64,000 nucleotides of DNA, taken from the NCBI RefSeq assembly GCF_003202235.1, contig NZ_MASU01000017.1, positions 1 to 64,000 of the forward strand. Reading direction: 5' to 3'. A program made the position numbers and the translations under genes. The notes beneath the pieces were generated by a model. That model saw nothing but the letters and a program-made list of their open reading frames with translations, had not been told where the DNA came from and did not search any database. The DNA comes from Prauserella flavalba. GTDB taxonomy: Bacteria > Actinomycetota > Actinomycetes > Mycobacteriales > Pseudonocardiaceae. Shown piece by piece: positions 24,689 through 33,336 of the stretch. The first letter of the stretch is position 1; the number at the start of each line of letters is the position of its first letter.

Positions 24689-25613
24689 TGAGCGGCGCGT
24701 CCCGCGTGAACTTCCGGAACCCGACGCTGTAGTACAGCTCGCGCGCCGCGGGACGCCCCGGCGCGCCAAGGCAGGCGACCGTCATGTGAGTGGCCCCCGC
24801 CGCCCGTGCCAGTTGCATTCCGTGCAGGAGCATCGCCCTGCCCAGCCCCCGTCGCCGGTAGCCCGGATGCGTGCCGACCGGTTCGAACTCGGCGGTCTGG
24901 TTGACCTCGTCGAGCCACATGATCGCCGAGGACGCCATCGTCCCGTCCGGCGCCTCGACCAGGACGTGCAGGTCGCCGCGATACCCTGGCGCCCGCCGGA
25001 CGCCCTCGTAGGCCTCGGCCGAGTACGCCGTGGGAGCCCAGGCGGCCAGGTGCGCCTGTACCGCGGCGTCGGGCCCGGCCTCGTCGGCGGTGCGGAACCG
25101 GAAACCGGCAGGCAGCACGGGCTGTTCCACGTCGGTGAGGTCCCGCTCGTTGAGCTGGGTCCACGACCCGGTGTCGCCGAGCGAGCCAGGGTCGGTCTCG
25201 TAGCCGTGCGCAGCCCACCGCGCCAGGCCGAACTCGTCGGCGGCGCTCGGCAGCACCGTGCGCTCGACGTCGCCCGCCGTGGCGTCGTACCAGCCGATCA
25301 CCTCGTCGACCAGCCCGGCGTGGCCGGGGTCGACCTGGTACGCCAGGTAGGCGCCGGTGACGTCCTTCACGGACCCGTCGTTGCGCCGCACCCGGTGCGG
25401 CAGCTGCGCCCAGCCCCACGCCACCAGGTCCCCGCCGGAGAACCACAGCCGGCGGCGCCGGCTCGCGCCCGCGCTCGCGTGCCCCTTGCCCCAGTTCCAG
25501 GCCAGCTCGCCGAACGACGCGTCGGCGTTCACCAGTTCCGGGCGGCCGGCGGTGACCCGCTGCGCCAGCCCCTGCATGAGCCGCACGTCCTCGGCGGTCA
25601 CGTCGTTCGACAT
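24672..25613 (-). CDS. GNAT-family N-acetyltransferase
   Basis: This 313-residue protein starts at the ATG at 25613. The C-terminal GNAT domain has the acetyl-CoA loop VGTHPGYRRRGLGRAMLLHGM (motif A with the R/Q-x-x-G-x-G/A pattern) and a final LYYSVGFRKF segment. The N-terminal part resembles a second, degenerate GNAT half (GGDLVAWGWAQ). The substrate is unknown. It overlaps the 3' end of the convergent membrane-protein gene. Confidence 0.82.
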   Translation of the reverse strand: MSNDVTAEDVRLMQGLAQRVTAGRPELVNADASFGELAWNWGKGHASAGASRRRRLWFSGGDLVAWGWAQLPHRVRRNDGSVKDVTGAYLAYQVDPGHAGLVDEVIGWYDATAGDVERTVLPSAADEFGLARWAAHGYETDPGSLGDTGSWTQLNERDLTDVEQPVLPAGFRFRTADEAGPDAAVQAHLAAWAPTAYSAEAYEGVRRAPGYRGDLHVLVEAPDGTMASSAIMWLDEVNQTAEFEPVGTHPGYRRRGLGRAMLLHGMQLARAAGATHMTVACLGAPGRPAARELYYSVGFRKFTRDAPLIKAAG

Positions 25614-25664
25614 GGTCCGCAACTGTGGCAGGGCCCCGACGCGCCGTCGAACCGTTTTCCGGAC

Positions 25665-25976
25665 CTAGCGGACCCTCGGGTAGGCGGGGGTGAACCGCAC
25701 CGGCAACCGGTCGAGCAGCACCTCGATCGCGGACTCGACGATCGTCGCGGCGATCTCCTGAGCGGGGTACGGGCAGCCGTGCTCGCCGTCGCTGCCCGCG
25801 AACGAGTCGATCAGGCGGTCGGCGATCTGCTCCATCTGCGTGCCGAGCTCCACCTGGTCGACCGCGGCGAGCGCCTCGCGCATCTTGCGGTAGAGCCGGG
25901 CCGGGTCGTTCTGGAAGCGAGGGCCGTCGAGCGCCGGCAGCGTCGCGAGTGCCTGCGGCCCGGAAGGTGACGTCAC
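25665..25976 (-). CDS. Small conserved-looking protein, function unknown
   Basis: This 103-residue protein starts with GTG at 25976. It is mainly helical, with the segment LYRKMREALAAVDQVELGTQMEQIADRL and a single Cys in GEHGCPYPAQE. No signal peptide or membrane segment is seen. The ribosome site is weak, and the start is the only one giving a compact protein; upstream extension to 26210 is antisense to the kinase promoter region and unlikely. I do not recognise the family. Confidence 0.5.
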   Translation of the reverse strand: MTSPSGPQALATLPALDGPRFQNDPARLYRKMREALAAVDQVELGTQMEQIADRLIDSFAGSDGEHGCPYPAQEIAATIVESAIEVLLDRLPVRFTPAYPRVR

Positions 25977-26091
25977 CGGGGCGCAGCCTAGCGCGGCCCT
26001 GCGACGAAGATCACGCGGCCGGCGTCCCCTAGGGGCAGCGGCAGGGTCTTCCCCTGATGCGGCCGGAAACCGGTTCTGCCATGGTCTGCTC

Positions 26092-27174
26092 ATGTCGATC
26101 GGACTGTTCCCGCGCGCGCGGGACGCGGGCGTCACACTCGGGATCGCGGCGATCGTCGTCGGCGGCACGCTCGTGCACACGGCGGTCGACGACTCCCCTG
26201 GACGGCTCACCCTCTGGTCGTGGGTGCTGCTGCTCGCCGCCTGCGGGGCGCTGGCGGTGCGCCGCCGGTACCCGGTGGCGGTGGCCGTGACGACGCTGCT
26301 GGCCTCGGGCCTCTACTACCCGTTCGTCGGCCCCGACGGTCCGATCGTGGTCACGTTCGTCGTCGCCCTCTACACGCTCGCGGCGTGCGGGCGCGTGCTC
26401 GTGGCGGTGGGGCTCGGCCTCGCCGCGCTCGCCGCCACCGCGTACGGCGAGTACCTCAGCCCCGTGCAGCACGTCGGCAACGCCGGGCTCGCCATGCTCA
26501 CCGGCTGGCTCGTCGCGAGCATCGCGCTCGGCCGCGCCCGCCGGACCCACCTCGCCTACCTACGGGAGGCCGAGCAACGGGCCGCCACCGAGGAACGGCT
26601 GCGCATCGCCCGCGAGCTGCACGACGTGCTCGGCCACAACCTCTCGCTCATCAACGTGCAGGCGGGCGCGGCACTGCACCGGCAGGACGCCGAGCAGTCC
26701 CGCGCCGCGCTGGACGTGATCAAGCGGTCCAGCAGGGACACCCTGCGGGAGCTGCGCTCGACGCTCGGCGTGCTGCGGGATGCCGCCGCCCCCGCACCCG
26801 GGCTGGCCACTTTGGACCAGCTGGTCGAGCAGGCGAGGGCAACCGGGCTGACCGTGGTCACCGAGGTCGACGGCGAGCGCAAGCCGTTGCCGCCCGAGCT
26901 GGACCTCACCGCCTACCGCCTCGTGCAGGAGGCGCTCACCAACGTGCGCAGGCATTCCGGCGCGAGCACCGCCACCGTCCGGATCAGCTACACCTCGCGC
27001 GACCTGCGCGTCGAGGTCACAGACGACGGCAGGGGCGGCCGCGCCGAACCAGGGCATGGCATGCGGGGCATGAGCGAGCGCGTGCGCGCGCTCGGCGGCG
27101 ACCTCACCGCGGGCGGCCAGGCAGGCGGTGGATTCCGCGTGAGCGCACGGCTTCCGCAGGGAGCCAGCGCATGA
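26092..27174 (+). CDS. NarL-type sensor histidine kinase
   Basis: A 360-residue membrane kinase. About five hydrophobic segments fill residues 12-145 without a large outside domain, so the signal is probably sensed in the membrane. HisKA_3 dimerisation domain: phospho-acceptor His177 in ARELHDVLGHNLS. ATPase domain: N box QEALTNVRRHSG, G boxes DDGRGG and GHGMRGMSERV. Its TGA overlaps the ATG of the response regulator gene (ATGA). The downstream MMPL exporter suggests control of lipid or drug export. Confidence 0.92.
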   Translation: MSIGLFPRARDAGVTLGIAAIVVGGTLVHTAVDDSPGRLTLWSWVLLLAACGALAVRRRYPVAVAVTTLLASGLYYPFVGPDGPIVVTFVVALYTLAACGRVLVAVGLGLAALAATAYGEYLSPVQHVGNAGLAMLTGWLVASIALGRARRTHLAYLREAEQRAATEERLRIARELHDVLGHNLSLINVQAGAALHRQDAEQSRAALDVIKRSSRDTLRELRSTLGVLRDAAAPAPGLATLDQLVEQARATGLTVVTEVDGERKPLPPELDLTAYRLVQEALTNVRRHSGASTATVRISYTSRDLRVEVTDDGRGGRAEPGHGMRGMSERVRALGGDLTAGGQAGGGFRVSARLPQGASA

Positions 27175-27845
27175 TCCGCGTCCTGCTCGCCGACGACCAG
27201 ACGCTCGTCCGTGCGGGCTTCCGGTCCATTCTCGACGGTGAGGACGACATCTCCGTCGTCGCCGAGGCCGCCGACGGCGAGCAGGCCGTGCGGCTCACCC
27301 GCGAGCACCGGCCGGACGTGGTGCTCATGGACGTCCAGATGCCCGGCACCGACGGACTCGAGGCCACCCGCCGCATCGCCGGGGACGAGCGGCTCGCCGG
27401 GGTCAGGGTCGTCATCCTCACCACCTACGACGTTGACGAGTACGTCTACGGTGCGCTGCGGGCCGGTGCGAGCGGCTTCCTCGTCAAGGACACCGAGCCC
27501 GTCGAGCTGTTGCAGGCCGTGCGCGTGGTCGCGCGGGGCGACGCGCTGCTGGCGCCCTCGGTGACCCGCAGGCTCATCGCGGAGTTCGCCGGGCGCGTCT
27601 CGCGGCCCGAGCCGAGCCCGAGGCTCAACTCGCTGACCGAGCGCGAGCGCGAGGTCATGGCGCTGGTCGCCGCGGGGCTGTCCAACGACGAGATCGCCGA
27701 GCGCCTCGTGCTCTCTCCCGCGACCGCGAAGACCCACGTCAGCCGCATCATGACCAAGCTCGCCGTGCGTGACCGGGCGCAGCTCGTGGTGTTCGCCTAC
27801 GAGTCGGCGATGATCACTCCGGGCTGGCTGAACCAACCCCGGTAG
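27171..27845 (+). CDS. NarL/LuxR-type response regulator
   Basis: This 224-residue regulator has a receiver domain with the acidic pair in LLADDQTLV, phospho-acceptor Asp54 in VLMDVQMPG, and switch residues in LTTYD and FLVKD. The C-terminal LuxR-type helix-turn-helix is LTEREREVMALVAAGLSNDEIAERL through VLSPATAKTHVSRIMTKL. It is the cognate partner of the preceding kinase by the ATGA overlap. The likely target is the exporter gene 95 bases downstream. Confidence 0.94.
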   Translation: MIRVLLADDQTLVRAGFRSILDGEDDISVVAEAADGEQAVRLTREHRPDVVLMDVQMPGTDGLEATRRIAGDERLAGVRVVILTTYDVDEYVYGALRAGASGFLVKDTEPVELLQAVRVVARGDALLAPSVTRRLIAEFAGRVSRPEPSPRLNSLTEREREVMALVAAGLSNDEIAERLVLSPATAKTHVSRIMTKLAVRDRAQLVVFAYESAMITPGWLNQPR

Positions 27846-27940
27846 TACGGGATTCCCCGCAGGGGACGACCCACGTGGTACGCCGGTTCGGCACCCGTGC
27901 CGGACGCGCGGGTGCACACCGGGGGCGGACGCTGCGCCGC

Positions 27941-30052
27941 ATGAACACACCAACGTCTCCACCGGGCAGGCTCGCCCGGCTCGCCGCCTGGGCGCAGCGG
28001 CGGCACTGGCTCGCACTGGGCCTGTGGCTCGCCGTGCTCGCCGCGATCACCGCCACCTCACAGGTCGTCGGCGCCGACTACCACGACGATCACTCGCTGC
28101 CCGGAACCGAGTCGCAGCGGGTGATCGAGACCTTCGAGGAGCACGCGCCCGCGCAGCGTGGCGAGACCGTGCAGGTCGTGCTCGCCCACGACCAGGGCGT
28201 CGCCGCGCAGCGCGACCGCGTCGAGGCACTGCTCGCCGAGGTCTCCCGCCTGCCCGACGTCGCGGGCGTGCAGAGCCCGTTCACCACGCCGGGGGCCGTG
28301 TCGCCAGACGGCACCATCGCCTACGCCACCGTCGCGCTAGACCCGGATACCCCGGCCGAGAACGTCCGCACGCTCATCGACACCGGGCAGAGCGCTCAAC
28401 AGGACGGGCTGCGGGTCGCGCTCGGCGGCGACCCGGTGCGGGAGGCCGAGGAGGGCGGAGGCGGTGCCGCCGAGGGCGCCGGGATCCTCGCCGCGCTGGT
28501 GATCCTGGTCTTCATGTTCGGCTCGCTGCTCGCCGCTGCCGTCCCCATCGTCACCGCGGTGCTCGCGGTGGGCAGCACCATCGGCGCGATCGCGCTCGTG
28601 TCGTGGCTCGTCGACATGCCGTCCTACGCGCCGCCGCTGATGATGCTCGTCGGCATCGGGGTCGGGATCGACTACGCGCTGCTGATCTTCTCGCGCTACC
28701 GGAGTGAGCTGCTCGCGGGCAGGGACCGTGAGCAGGCCGCCCGCGTCGCGCTCGACACGGCGGGCCGCTCCGTGCTGTTCGCGGGCTGCACGGTGATCAT
28801 CGCGCTGCTCGGCCTCCTGGCGCTGGGGCTCGGCTCCCTGCGGGGAGTCGCGTTCGCCGTCGCGCTGACCGTGCTGGTCACGATGGCCGCGTCGGTCACC
28901 CTGCTGCCCGCGCTGCTCACCGTGTTCGGGCGGCGCATCGAGCGCAGGATCAGGTCCCGCGCGAGCCGCCGCGTCCACGGGCAGCGGTGGCGGGCGCTCG
29001 CCGGCGCCGTGCAGCGGCGGCCCGTCGCGTCGCTGGTGGTGCCGGTCGCGCTGCTCGGCGCGCTGTCGCTGCCCGCGCTGGACATGCGGCTCGGCTTCGC
29101 CGACGCGGGCACGGAGGCTGAGGGCTCCACGACCCGTCAGGCGTACGACCTGCTCGCCGAGGGCTTCGGCCCCGGCGTCAACGGGCCGCTCATCGTCGTG
29201 TCCGAAGGGGACAGTGGCTCCCTGCGTCAGGCGGTCGAGGCCACGCCGGGTGTGGCGAGCGCGACCCCGCCGCAGCCGCTGTCCGGCGGCGTGTCCACGA
29301 TGCTCGTGTTCCCCGACAGCGCACCCCAGGACGCGGCAACCCACGAACTCGTCGAGCGGCTGCGCACCGAGGTGCTGCCGGACGTGGCCGAGCGGACCGG
29401 CGCGACGTACCTCGTCGGCGGGTCGGTGGCGGCGGCCGACGACTTCGCGAGCGAGGTGAGCGAACGCCTGCCGCTGTTCATCCTCGTGGTGGTGGGCCTG
29501 TCGGCCCTGCTGCTGGCGGCGGTGTTCCGCTCGCTGCTGATCCCGCTCAAGGCGGCCGTGCTGAACCTGCTCAGCATCGGCGCGAGCCTCGGCGTGGTCA
29601 CGCTCGTGTTCGGACAGGGCCTGTTCGGCGCGCAGGAAGGTCCCATCGAGGCTTTCGTACCGGTGATGATCTTCGCGATCGTGTTCGGGCTCTCGATGGA
29701 CTACGAGGTGTTCCTCGTCGCCCGCATGCACGAGGAATGGCGGCGCACGCGCGACGCGGCACACGCCGTGCGCGAGGGGCTCGCGGGCACCGGAGGGGTC
29801 ATCACCGCGGCGGCGGCGATCATGATCGTGGTGTTCGGCGCGTTCGTGCTCAGCCCGGACCGCATGCTCCAGCAGTTCGGGCTCGGCCTCGCCGTGGCGG
29901 TGCTGCTCGACGCGTTCGTGATCCGTTGCCTGATCGTGCCCGCCGTGATGCGCCTGTTCGGCGAGCGGGCATGGTGGCTGCCGAGGGGGCTCGACCGGGC
30001 GCTGCCGAACGTCCGGCTGGAGCGCGACGAGCGGGTGGGCGTCAGCTCGTGA
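27941..30052 (+). CDS. MMPL/RND-superfamily membrane transporter
   Basis: This 703-residue transporter starts at the ATG at 27941 (an in-frame start at 27875 is possible). It has the duplicated RND layout: one membrane helix, an outside loop, five helices, then a repeat of the pattern. Motifs: MLVGIGVGIDYALLIFSRYR in the first half and IVFGLSMDYEVFLVARMHEEW in the second, the latter with the proton-relay Asp-Tyr pair. MMPL proteins export lipids or hydrophobic compounds. It is preceded by a two-component system, which probably controls it, and overlaps the convergent VOC gene by 11 bases. Confidence 0.9.
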   Translation: MNTPTSPPGRLARLAAWAQRRHWLALGLWLAVLAAITATSQVVGADYHDDHSLPGTESQRVIETFEEHAPAQRGETVQVVLAHDQGVAAQRDRVEALLAEVSRLPDVAGVQSPFTTPGAVSPDGTIAYATVALDPDTPAENVRTLIDTGQSAQQDGLRVALGGDPVREAEEGGGGAAEGAGILAALVILVFMFGSLLAAAVPIVTAVLAVGSTIGAIALVSWLVDMPSYAPPLMMLVGIGVGIDYALLIFSRYRSELLAGRDREQAARVALDTAGRSVLFAGCTVIIALLGLLALGLGSLRGVAFAVALTVLVTMAASVTLLPALLTVFGRRIERRIRSRASRRVHGQRWRALAGAVQRRPVASLVVPVALLGALSLPALDMRLGFADAGTEAEGSTTRQAYDLLAEGFGPGVNGPLIVVSEGDSGSLRQAVEATPGVASATPPQPLSGGVSTMLVFPDSAPQDAATHELVERLRTEVLPDVAERTGATYLVGGSVAAADDFASEVSERLPLFILVVVGLSALLLAAVFRSLLIPLKAAVLNLLSIGASLGVVTLVFGQGLFGAQEGPIEAFVPVMIFAIVFGLSMDYEVFLVARMHEEWRRTRDAAHAVREGLAGTGGVITAAAAIMIVVFGAFVLSPDRMLQQFGLGLAVAVLLDAFVIRCLIVPAVMRLFGERAWWLPRGLDRALPNVRLERDERVGVSS

Positions 30053-30428
30053 GCACCTCGTGCAGGCACAGCACGTTGCCCTCGGAGTCGTGGAACCACG
30101 CGGCGCGCTCGTCGCCCATCGTCGCGATGTGGTCCACGGTCCTCAGGTCGTTGCTGTCGAAGTCGTCGAACCGGACGCCGTGACCCTCGAGCTCCTTGAT
30201 CTCGGCGGGCAGGTCGGTGACCTCGAAACTGAGCGCGGTGTGCTCGCTCTGCGTGCCCTCGGGCATGGGCCGCAGGGCGAGCACGTCGCCGGCGCCCGCG
30301 GCGAAGTAGACGGACCCATCGGGCCCGGTGCCGGTGCGCTTCAGCCCCAGCGACTCGGCGTAGAACCGGCCCGCGCGCTCGACGTCGGTCACCGGCAGCA
30401 GTGCCGTGATCTGCGATGTGGTGAGCAT
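30042..30428 (-). CDS. VOC-superfamily (glyoxalase-like) protein
   Basis: This 128-residue protein has one vicinal-oxygen-chelate domain built of two beta-alpha-beta units (LLPVTDVERAGRFYAESLGL; AAWFHDSEGNVLCLHE with the metal-site Glu). The ATG at 30428 follows gaggaggtcatc. Such proteins act as lyases, dioxygenases, bleomycin-type binding proteins or isomerases; the role here is open. Confidence 0.8.
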   Translation of the reverse strand: MLTTSQITALLPVTDVERAGRFYAESLGLKRTGTGPDGSVYFAAGAGDVLALRPMPEGTQSEHTALSFEVTDLPAEIKELEGHGVRFDDFDSNDLRTVDHIATMGDERAAWFHDSEGNVLCLHEVLTS

Positions 30429-30497
30429 GATGACCTCCTCGCCGCCATGCTCCGCCGCCGTTTCCGCTGGTGACAACGGTTGTTCCAGCGCGGTTTT

Positions 30498-30953
30498 TCA
30501 GCCGGCGCCGTTGACCTCGCGCAGCGTTCGCATGGCTTCGGCGAGTGACTCCGACGCCTGCGGGCCGAGTGGTTCGAGCACGGTCCTGCGCAGGATGTCG
30601 GCACATGCCTTGCGTGCCTGCTCGGCGACCTCCAGCCCGTGCTCGGTCAGGCACGCGTAGGTGACGCGGCGGTCGTCCGCACTGGGTACCCGGCAGATGA
30701 GGTCGGCGGCGGCAAGGCGGTCGGCGACCTTGGTGAACCCGCCGCTGGAGAGCGCTGCCTCCTTGGCGAGCCGGGTCATCGGCATGCGGTGGTCAGGGGA
30801 ACGGACGAGCCTGAGGATGATGTCGAACGAGGCAGGGGCGAGGCCGAACCGCTCGGCGATCTCGCCCATCAGCCGGTCCTGCGTCGCCAGGTATCCCTCG
30901 ATGACCAGGCCCCACCAGGTCACGATCTCGTCGTCGTCGGGTTCGGTCGGCAC
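30498..30953 (-). CDS. MarR-family transcriptional regulator
   Basis: This 151-residue winged-helix repressor starts at a GTG at 30953; an in-frame TTG at 30971 is the alternative. It shows MPMTRLAKEAALSSGGFTKVADRL (recognition helix region) and VPSADDRRVTYACLTEHG (wing). It is divergent from the dioxygenase/esterase pair, with 96 bases between. In Bacillus the MarR-type MhqR represses a glyoxalase-type dioxygenase and a phospholipase/carboxylesterase-type hydrolase in response to quinones; the same gene set here suggests an analogous switch. Confidence 0.85.
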   Translation of the reverse strand: MPTEPDDDEIVTWWGLVIEGYLATQDRLMGEIAERFGLAPASFDIILRLVRSPDHRMPMTRLAKEAALSSGGFTKVADRLAAADLICRVPSADDRRVTYACLTEHGLEVAEQARKACADILRRTVLEPLGPQASESLAEAMRTLREVNGAG

Positions 30954-31049
30954 GCCCCGAGTGTACCGCAAATGTCTTCTGGAAATATATCTTGCGAGCG
31001 AGAGGTTATTGGGTTAGCTTTGAAGCACCCGCTCCCAAGGAGGGAAGCC
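30954..31049. promoter_or_regulatory. Divergent promoter region between marR-type and dioxygenase genes
   Basis: 96 bases, AT-rich compared with its surroundings, including ggaaatatatcttgcg and ggttattggg. An imperfect palindrome, cttgcgagcgag (8 of 12 positions symmetric), lies near the middle and could be the MarR operator. aaggaggg ends 5 bases before the dioxygenase ATG. Confidence 0.45.
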
Positions 31050-32015
31050 ATGTCGTTCAAGACCAGCGGCCTGCACCACGTCACCGCGATCGGCGGAGAC
31101 CCGCAGCGCAACGCCGACTTCTACCTGCGCACGCTGGGGTTGCGGCTGGTGAAGACCACCGTCAACTTCGACGACCCGGGTACCTACCACCTCTACTACG
31201 GCGACGAGTCCGGAAAACCGGGCACGCTGCTCACGTTCTTCCCCTGGCGCGACGCGCCAAGCGGCCGCATCGGCACCGGCCAGGCCACCACCACGTCGTT
31301 CTCCGTGCCGGAGCACTCGCTCGGCTGGTGGAAGCAGCACCTCGAGATCTCCGGCGTCAAGACGAGCGAGATCGCCGCCCGCGACGAGGAGGAGGTGCTC
31401 ACCTTCCGTGACCCCGACGGCCTCCAGCTCGCGCTCGTCGCCCACCAGCAGGGCGACCCCCGCGACCCGTGGGACACCGCGCTCGTCCCGGGTGAGCACG
31501 CCATCCGCGGCCTGCACTCCGTGACCATGTCGGTGTCGCGCGAGGACGCCACGGCGGGCACCCTCACCGAGGACCTCGGGCTGACGTTCTCCGAGCAGGA
31601 CAGCAACCGCTTCCGGTTCAGTGCCGGTGAGGGCGGGCCGGGTGCGATGGTGGACGTGCTGGTGACTCCGGACGCGCCGAAGGGCCTGGTCGCCGCCGGC
31701 ACCGTGCACCACGTCGCGTGGCGGGCCCCGGACGAGGAGACGCAGGTCGGCTGGCGGGAGTCCCTGGTGGATCGCGGGGTGAACGTCACGTCCATCCTCG
31801 ACCGCCAGTACTTCCGGTCGATCTACTTCCGCGAGCCGGGCGGCACGCTGCTGGAGATCGCCACCGACCAGCCGGGCTTCTCGATCGACGAGCCGCTGCT
31901 GGAACTGGGCCGCGCGCTGAAGCTGCCGCCGTGGCTCGAGCCCAACCGGGAGCAGATCGAGGCGACCCTGCCGAAGCTCCACCTGCCCAGCGAGAACAAC
32001 CCGGTACGGGCATGA
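31050..32015 (+). CDS. Ring-cleaving dioxygenase, MhqO/LinE-like VOC protein
   Basis: A 321-residue two-domain vicinal-oxygen-chelate enzyme. The N-terminal unit begins SGLHHVTAIGGDPQRNADFY (metal His), then ENVLTF-like RDPDGLQLALV; the C-terminal unit has GLHSVTMSVSR, GTVHHVAWRAPDEE (second metal His) and FREPGGTLLEIATD (metal Glu). This is the layout of hydroquinone-cleaving MhqO/MhqA-type proteins. The ATG at 31050 has aaggaggg. It overlaps the esterase gene (ATGA) and should work with it in quinone or hydroquinone removal. Confidence 0.85.
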   Translation: MSFKTSGLHHVTAIGGDPQRNADFYLRTLGLRLVKTTVNFDDPGTYHLYYGDESGKPGTLLTFFPWRDAPSGRIGTGQATTTSFSVPEHSLGWWKQHLEISGVKTSEIAARDEEEVLTFRDPDGLQLALVAHQQGDPRDPWDTALVPGEHAIRGLHSVTMSVSREDATAGTLTEDLGLTFSEQDSNRFRFSAGEGGPGAMVDVLVTPDAPKGLVAAGTVHHVAWRAPDEETQVGWRESLVDRGVNVTSILDRQYFRSIYFREPGGTLLEIATDQPGFSIDEPLLELGRALKLPPWLEPNREQIEATLPKLHLPSENNPVRA

Positions 32016-32623
32016 CCACGCTGTCGCTCGACCACAGGTTCGTCGAAGGCGAGGACGACGCGCCGGTGCTCCTGCTGCTGCACGGCACGGGCGGCAACCC
32101 GGACGACATCCTCGCGCTCGGCAAGGAGCTGAGCCCGTCGTCGCCGATGCTCGCCCCGGCAGGCCCGGTGTCCGAGCACGGCGCGGCGCGCTGGTTCCGC
32201 AGGCTCGCGGAGGGCGTCTTCGACACCGAGGACGTGCGCTTCCGGGCCGAGCAGCTTGCCGAGTTCGTGCTCGCCGCTCGCCGGGCGTACGGGCTGGGCG
32301 ACCGCAGGCTGGTCGCGGCCGGGTTCTCCAACGGCGCCAACATCGCGGCAGCGGTGATCCTGCTGCGGCCCGACGTGCTCACCGAGGCGGCGTTGTTCGC
32401 GGCGATGCTCGCGGTGCCCGAGCCTCCCGCCCATGATCTGTCCGGCTCGCGAGTGTTCCTTTCGAACGGAAGGCGGGACCCGATGGCCCCGCTGGCGTCG
32501 AGTGAACGGCTCGTGGCGGTGCTGCGGGAACGCGCCGCGGAGGTCACCGAGAACTGGCACCACGGCGGTCACCAGATCACGCTGGCCGGTCTCGAAGCTG
32601 CGAGGACCTGGCTGACCCCCTGA
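32012..32623 (+). CDS. Phospholipase/carboxylesterase-family hydrolase, MhqD-like
   Basis: This 203-residue alpha/beta hydrolase has nucleophile Ser in AAGFSNGANIAAA (about 110-120), oxyanion HGTGGNPDD near the N terminus, Asp in NGRRDPMAPL and His in HHGGHQITLAG. It resembles YodD/MhqD, the partner of MhqO in quinone-stress operons. It starts at 32012, overlapping the dioxygenase stop, so expression is coupled. Confidence 0.85.
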   Translation: MTTLSLDHRFVEGEDDAPVLLLLHGTGGNPDDILALGKELSPSSPMLAPAGPVSEHGAARWFRRLAEGVFDTEDVRFRAEQLAEFVLAARRAYGLGDRRLVAAGFSNGANIAAAVILLRPDVLTEAALFAAMLAVPEPPAHDLSGSRVFLSNGRRDPMAPLASSERLVAVLRERAAEVTENWHHGGHQITLAGLEAARTWLTP

Positions 32624-32641
32624 GCCAGGTCCCCGCCCCAT

Positions 32642-32750
32642 GCAGTGAAGGTCACCATGCCTGCGCGCGCTCGTCTCCCACCACCACCCAAACGGAGGCG
32701 CTCCGCGCCGCTGCGTTCGTTCAACGCAGTGAAGGTGGCCTTCACTGCGG
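32642..32750. repeat. Interrupted copy of the AAGGCCACC palindrome family
   Basis: gcagtgaaggtcaccatgcc begins at 32642. About 45 bases of unrelated sequence follow, then ctgcgttcgttcaacgcagt and the arm gaaggtggccttcactgcgg up to 32750. It looks like a degenerate or composite member of the family with ttcaa in the loop. The gap 32624-32913 has no other gene; the rest is the upstream region of the small zinc-finger genes. Confidence 0.65.
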
Positions 32751-32913
32751 ACGGGTTAACCCTCCGAGCCTGATCCATTTGCGGTTCGCATTCCGGGCGA
32801 ATGCCCGAATCGCTGCGGCTCAATGGACTAGGCGGCAATGCGCGATTCGGTGTTGCTGCTTTTTCGCGAACTATGCTGTTTACGCTTTCGGAGGCTCGGG
32901 GGGAAGGTGCACG

Positions 32914-33024
32914 ATGAACTTCGGTGACATGGTCGACTGCCCGCGATGCCACGGCTCGGGGCTCGCACCCAACCGAAAGGACCCTTGTGGCAACTGCGGA
33001 GGACTCGGGCAGGTCCCCAAGTAG
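32914..33024 (+). CDS. 36-residue double zinc-finger microprotein (CxxCxGxG)
   Basis: A very small protein with two DnaJ-type half sites, CPRCHGSG at residues 9-16 and CGNCGGLG at 25-32, enough to bind one Zn2+. It starts with ATG after gggaagg. DnaJ central domains use such pairs for protein contacts; no function is known for this stand-alone form. It overlaps the next zinc-finger gene by 38 bases in another frame. Confidence 0.65.
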   Translation: MNFGDMVDCPRCHGSGLAPNRKDPCGNCGGLGQVPK

Positions 33025-33313
33025 CGCGGGCGAGGACTGCCCGCTCTGCCACGGCACCGGCACCCTGTCCTGGCAGCAGCCACAGCCCACTGCTGGCGTG
33101 CTCCGCACGATCGAGCTGCCCTGCCCCCACGGGTGCGGCGAGCACTGGAAACATCCCGAGGCCGAACGCGACCGCGTGGTCGAGCAGCCCGACCGCACCC
33201 CCGACCGGATCAGGGGCAACGCGGACGAGGCCAACAGCATTGGGGCCGAGTTCATCAGGGGCGCCCTGCGGAACTGGGGTTTCCTCGACGGCGATCAGGA
33301 CCGTCCGAAGTAG
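32987..33313 (+). CDS. Small protein with CxxCxGxG and CPHGCG zinc-finger-like motifs
   Basis: A 108-residue protein starting at GTG 32987 (gaaagga upstream); a longer frame from 32924 exists but would overlap the microprotein entirely. CPLCHGTG (about 17-24) and CPHGCGEH (about 46-53) give four Cys plus His for one metal site. The C terminus is charged and helical. No family recognised. Overlap with the preceding microprotein suggests coupled translation of two related zinc binders. Confidence 0.6.
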   Translation: MATAEDSGRSPSSAGEDCPLCHGTGTLSWQQPQPTAGVLRTIELPCPHGCGEHWKHPEAERDRVVEQPDRTPDRIRGNADEANSIGAEFIRGALRNWGFLDGDQDRPK

Positions 33314-33336
33314 TACGGGCAAGTAACATCCCCTGC

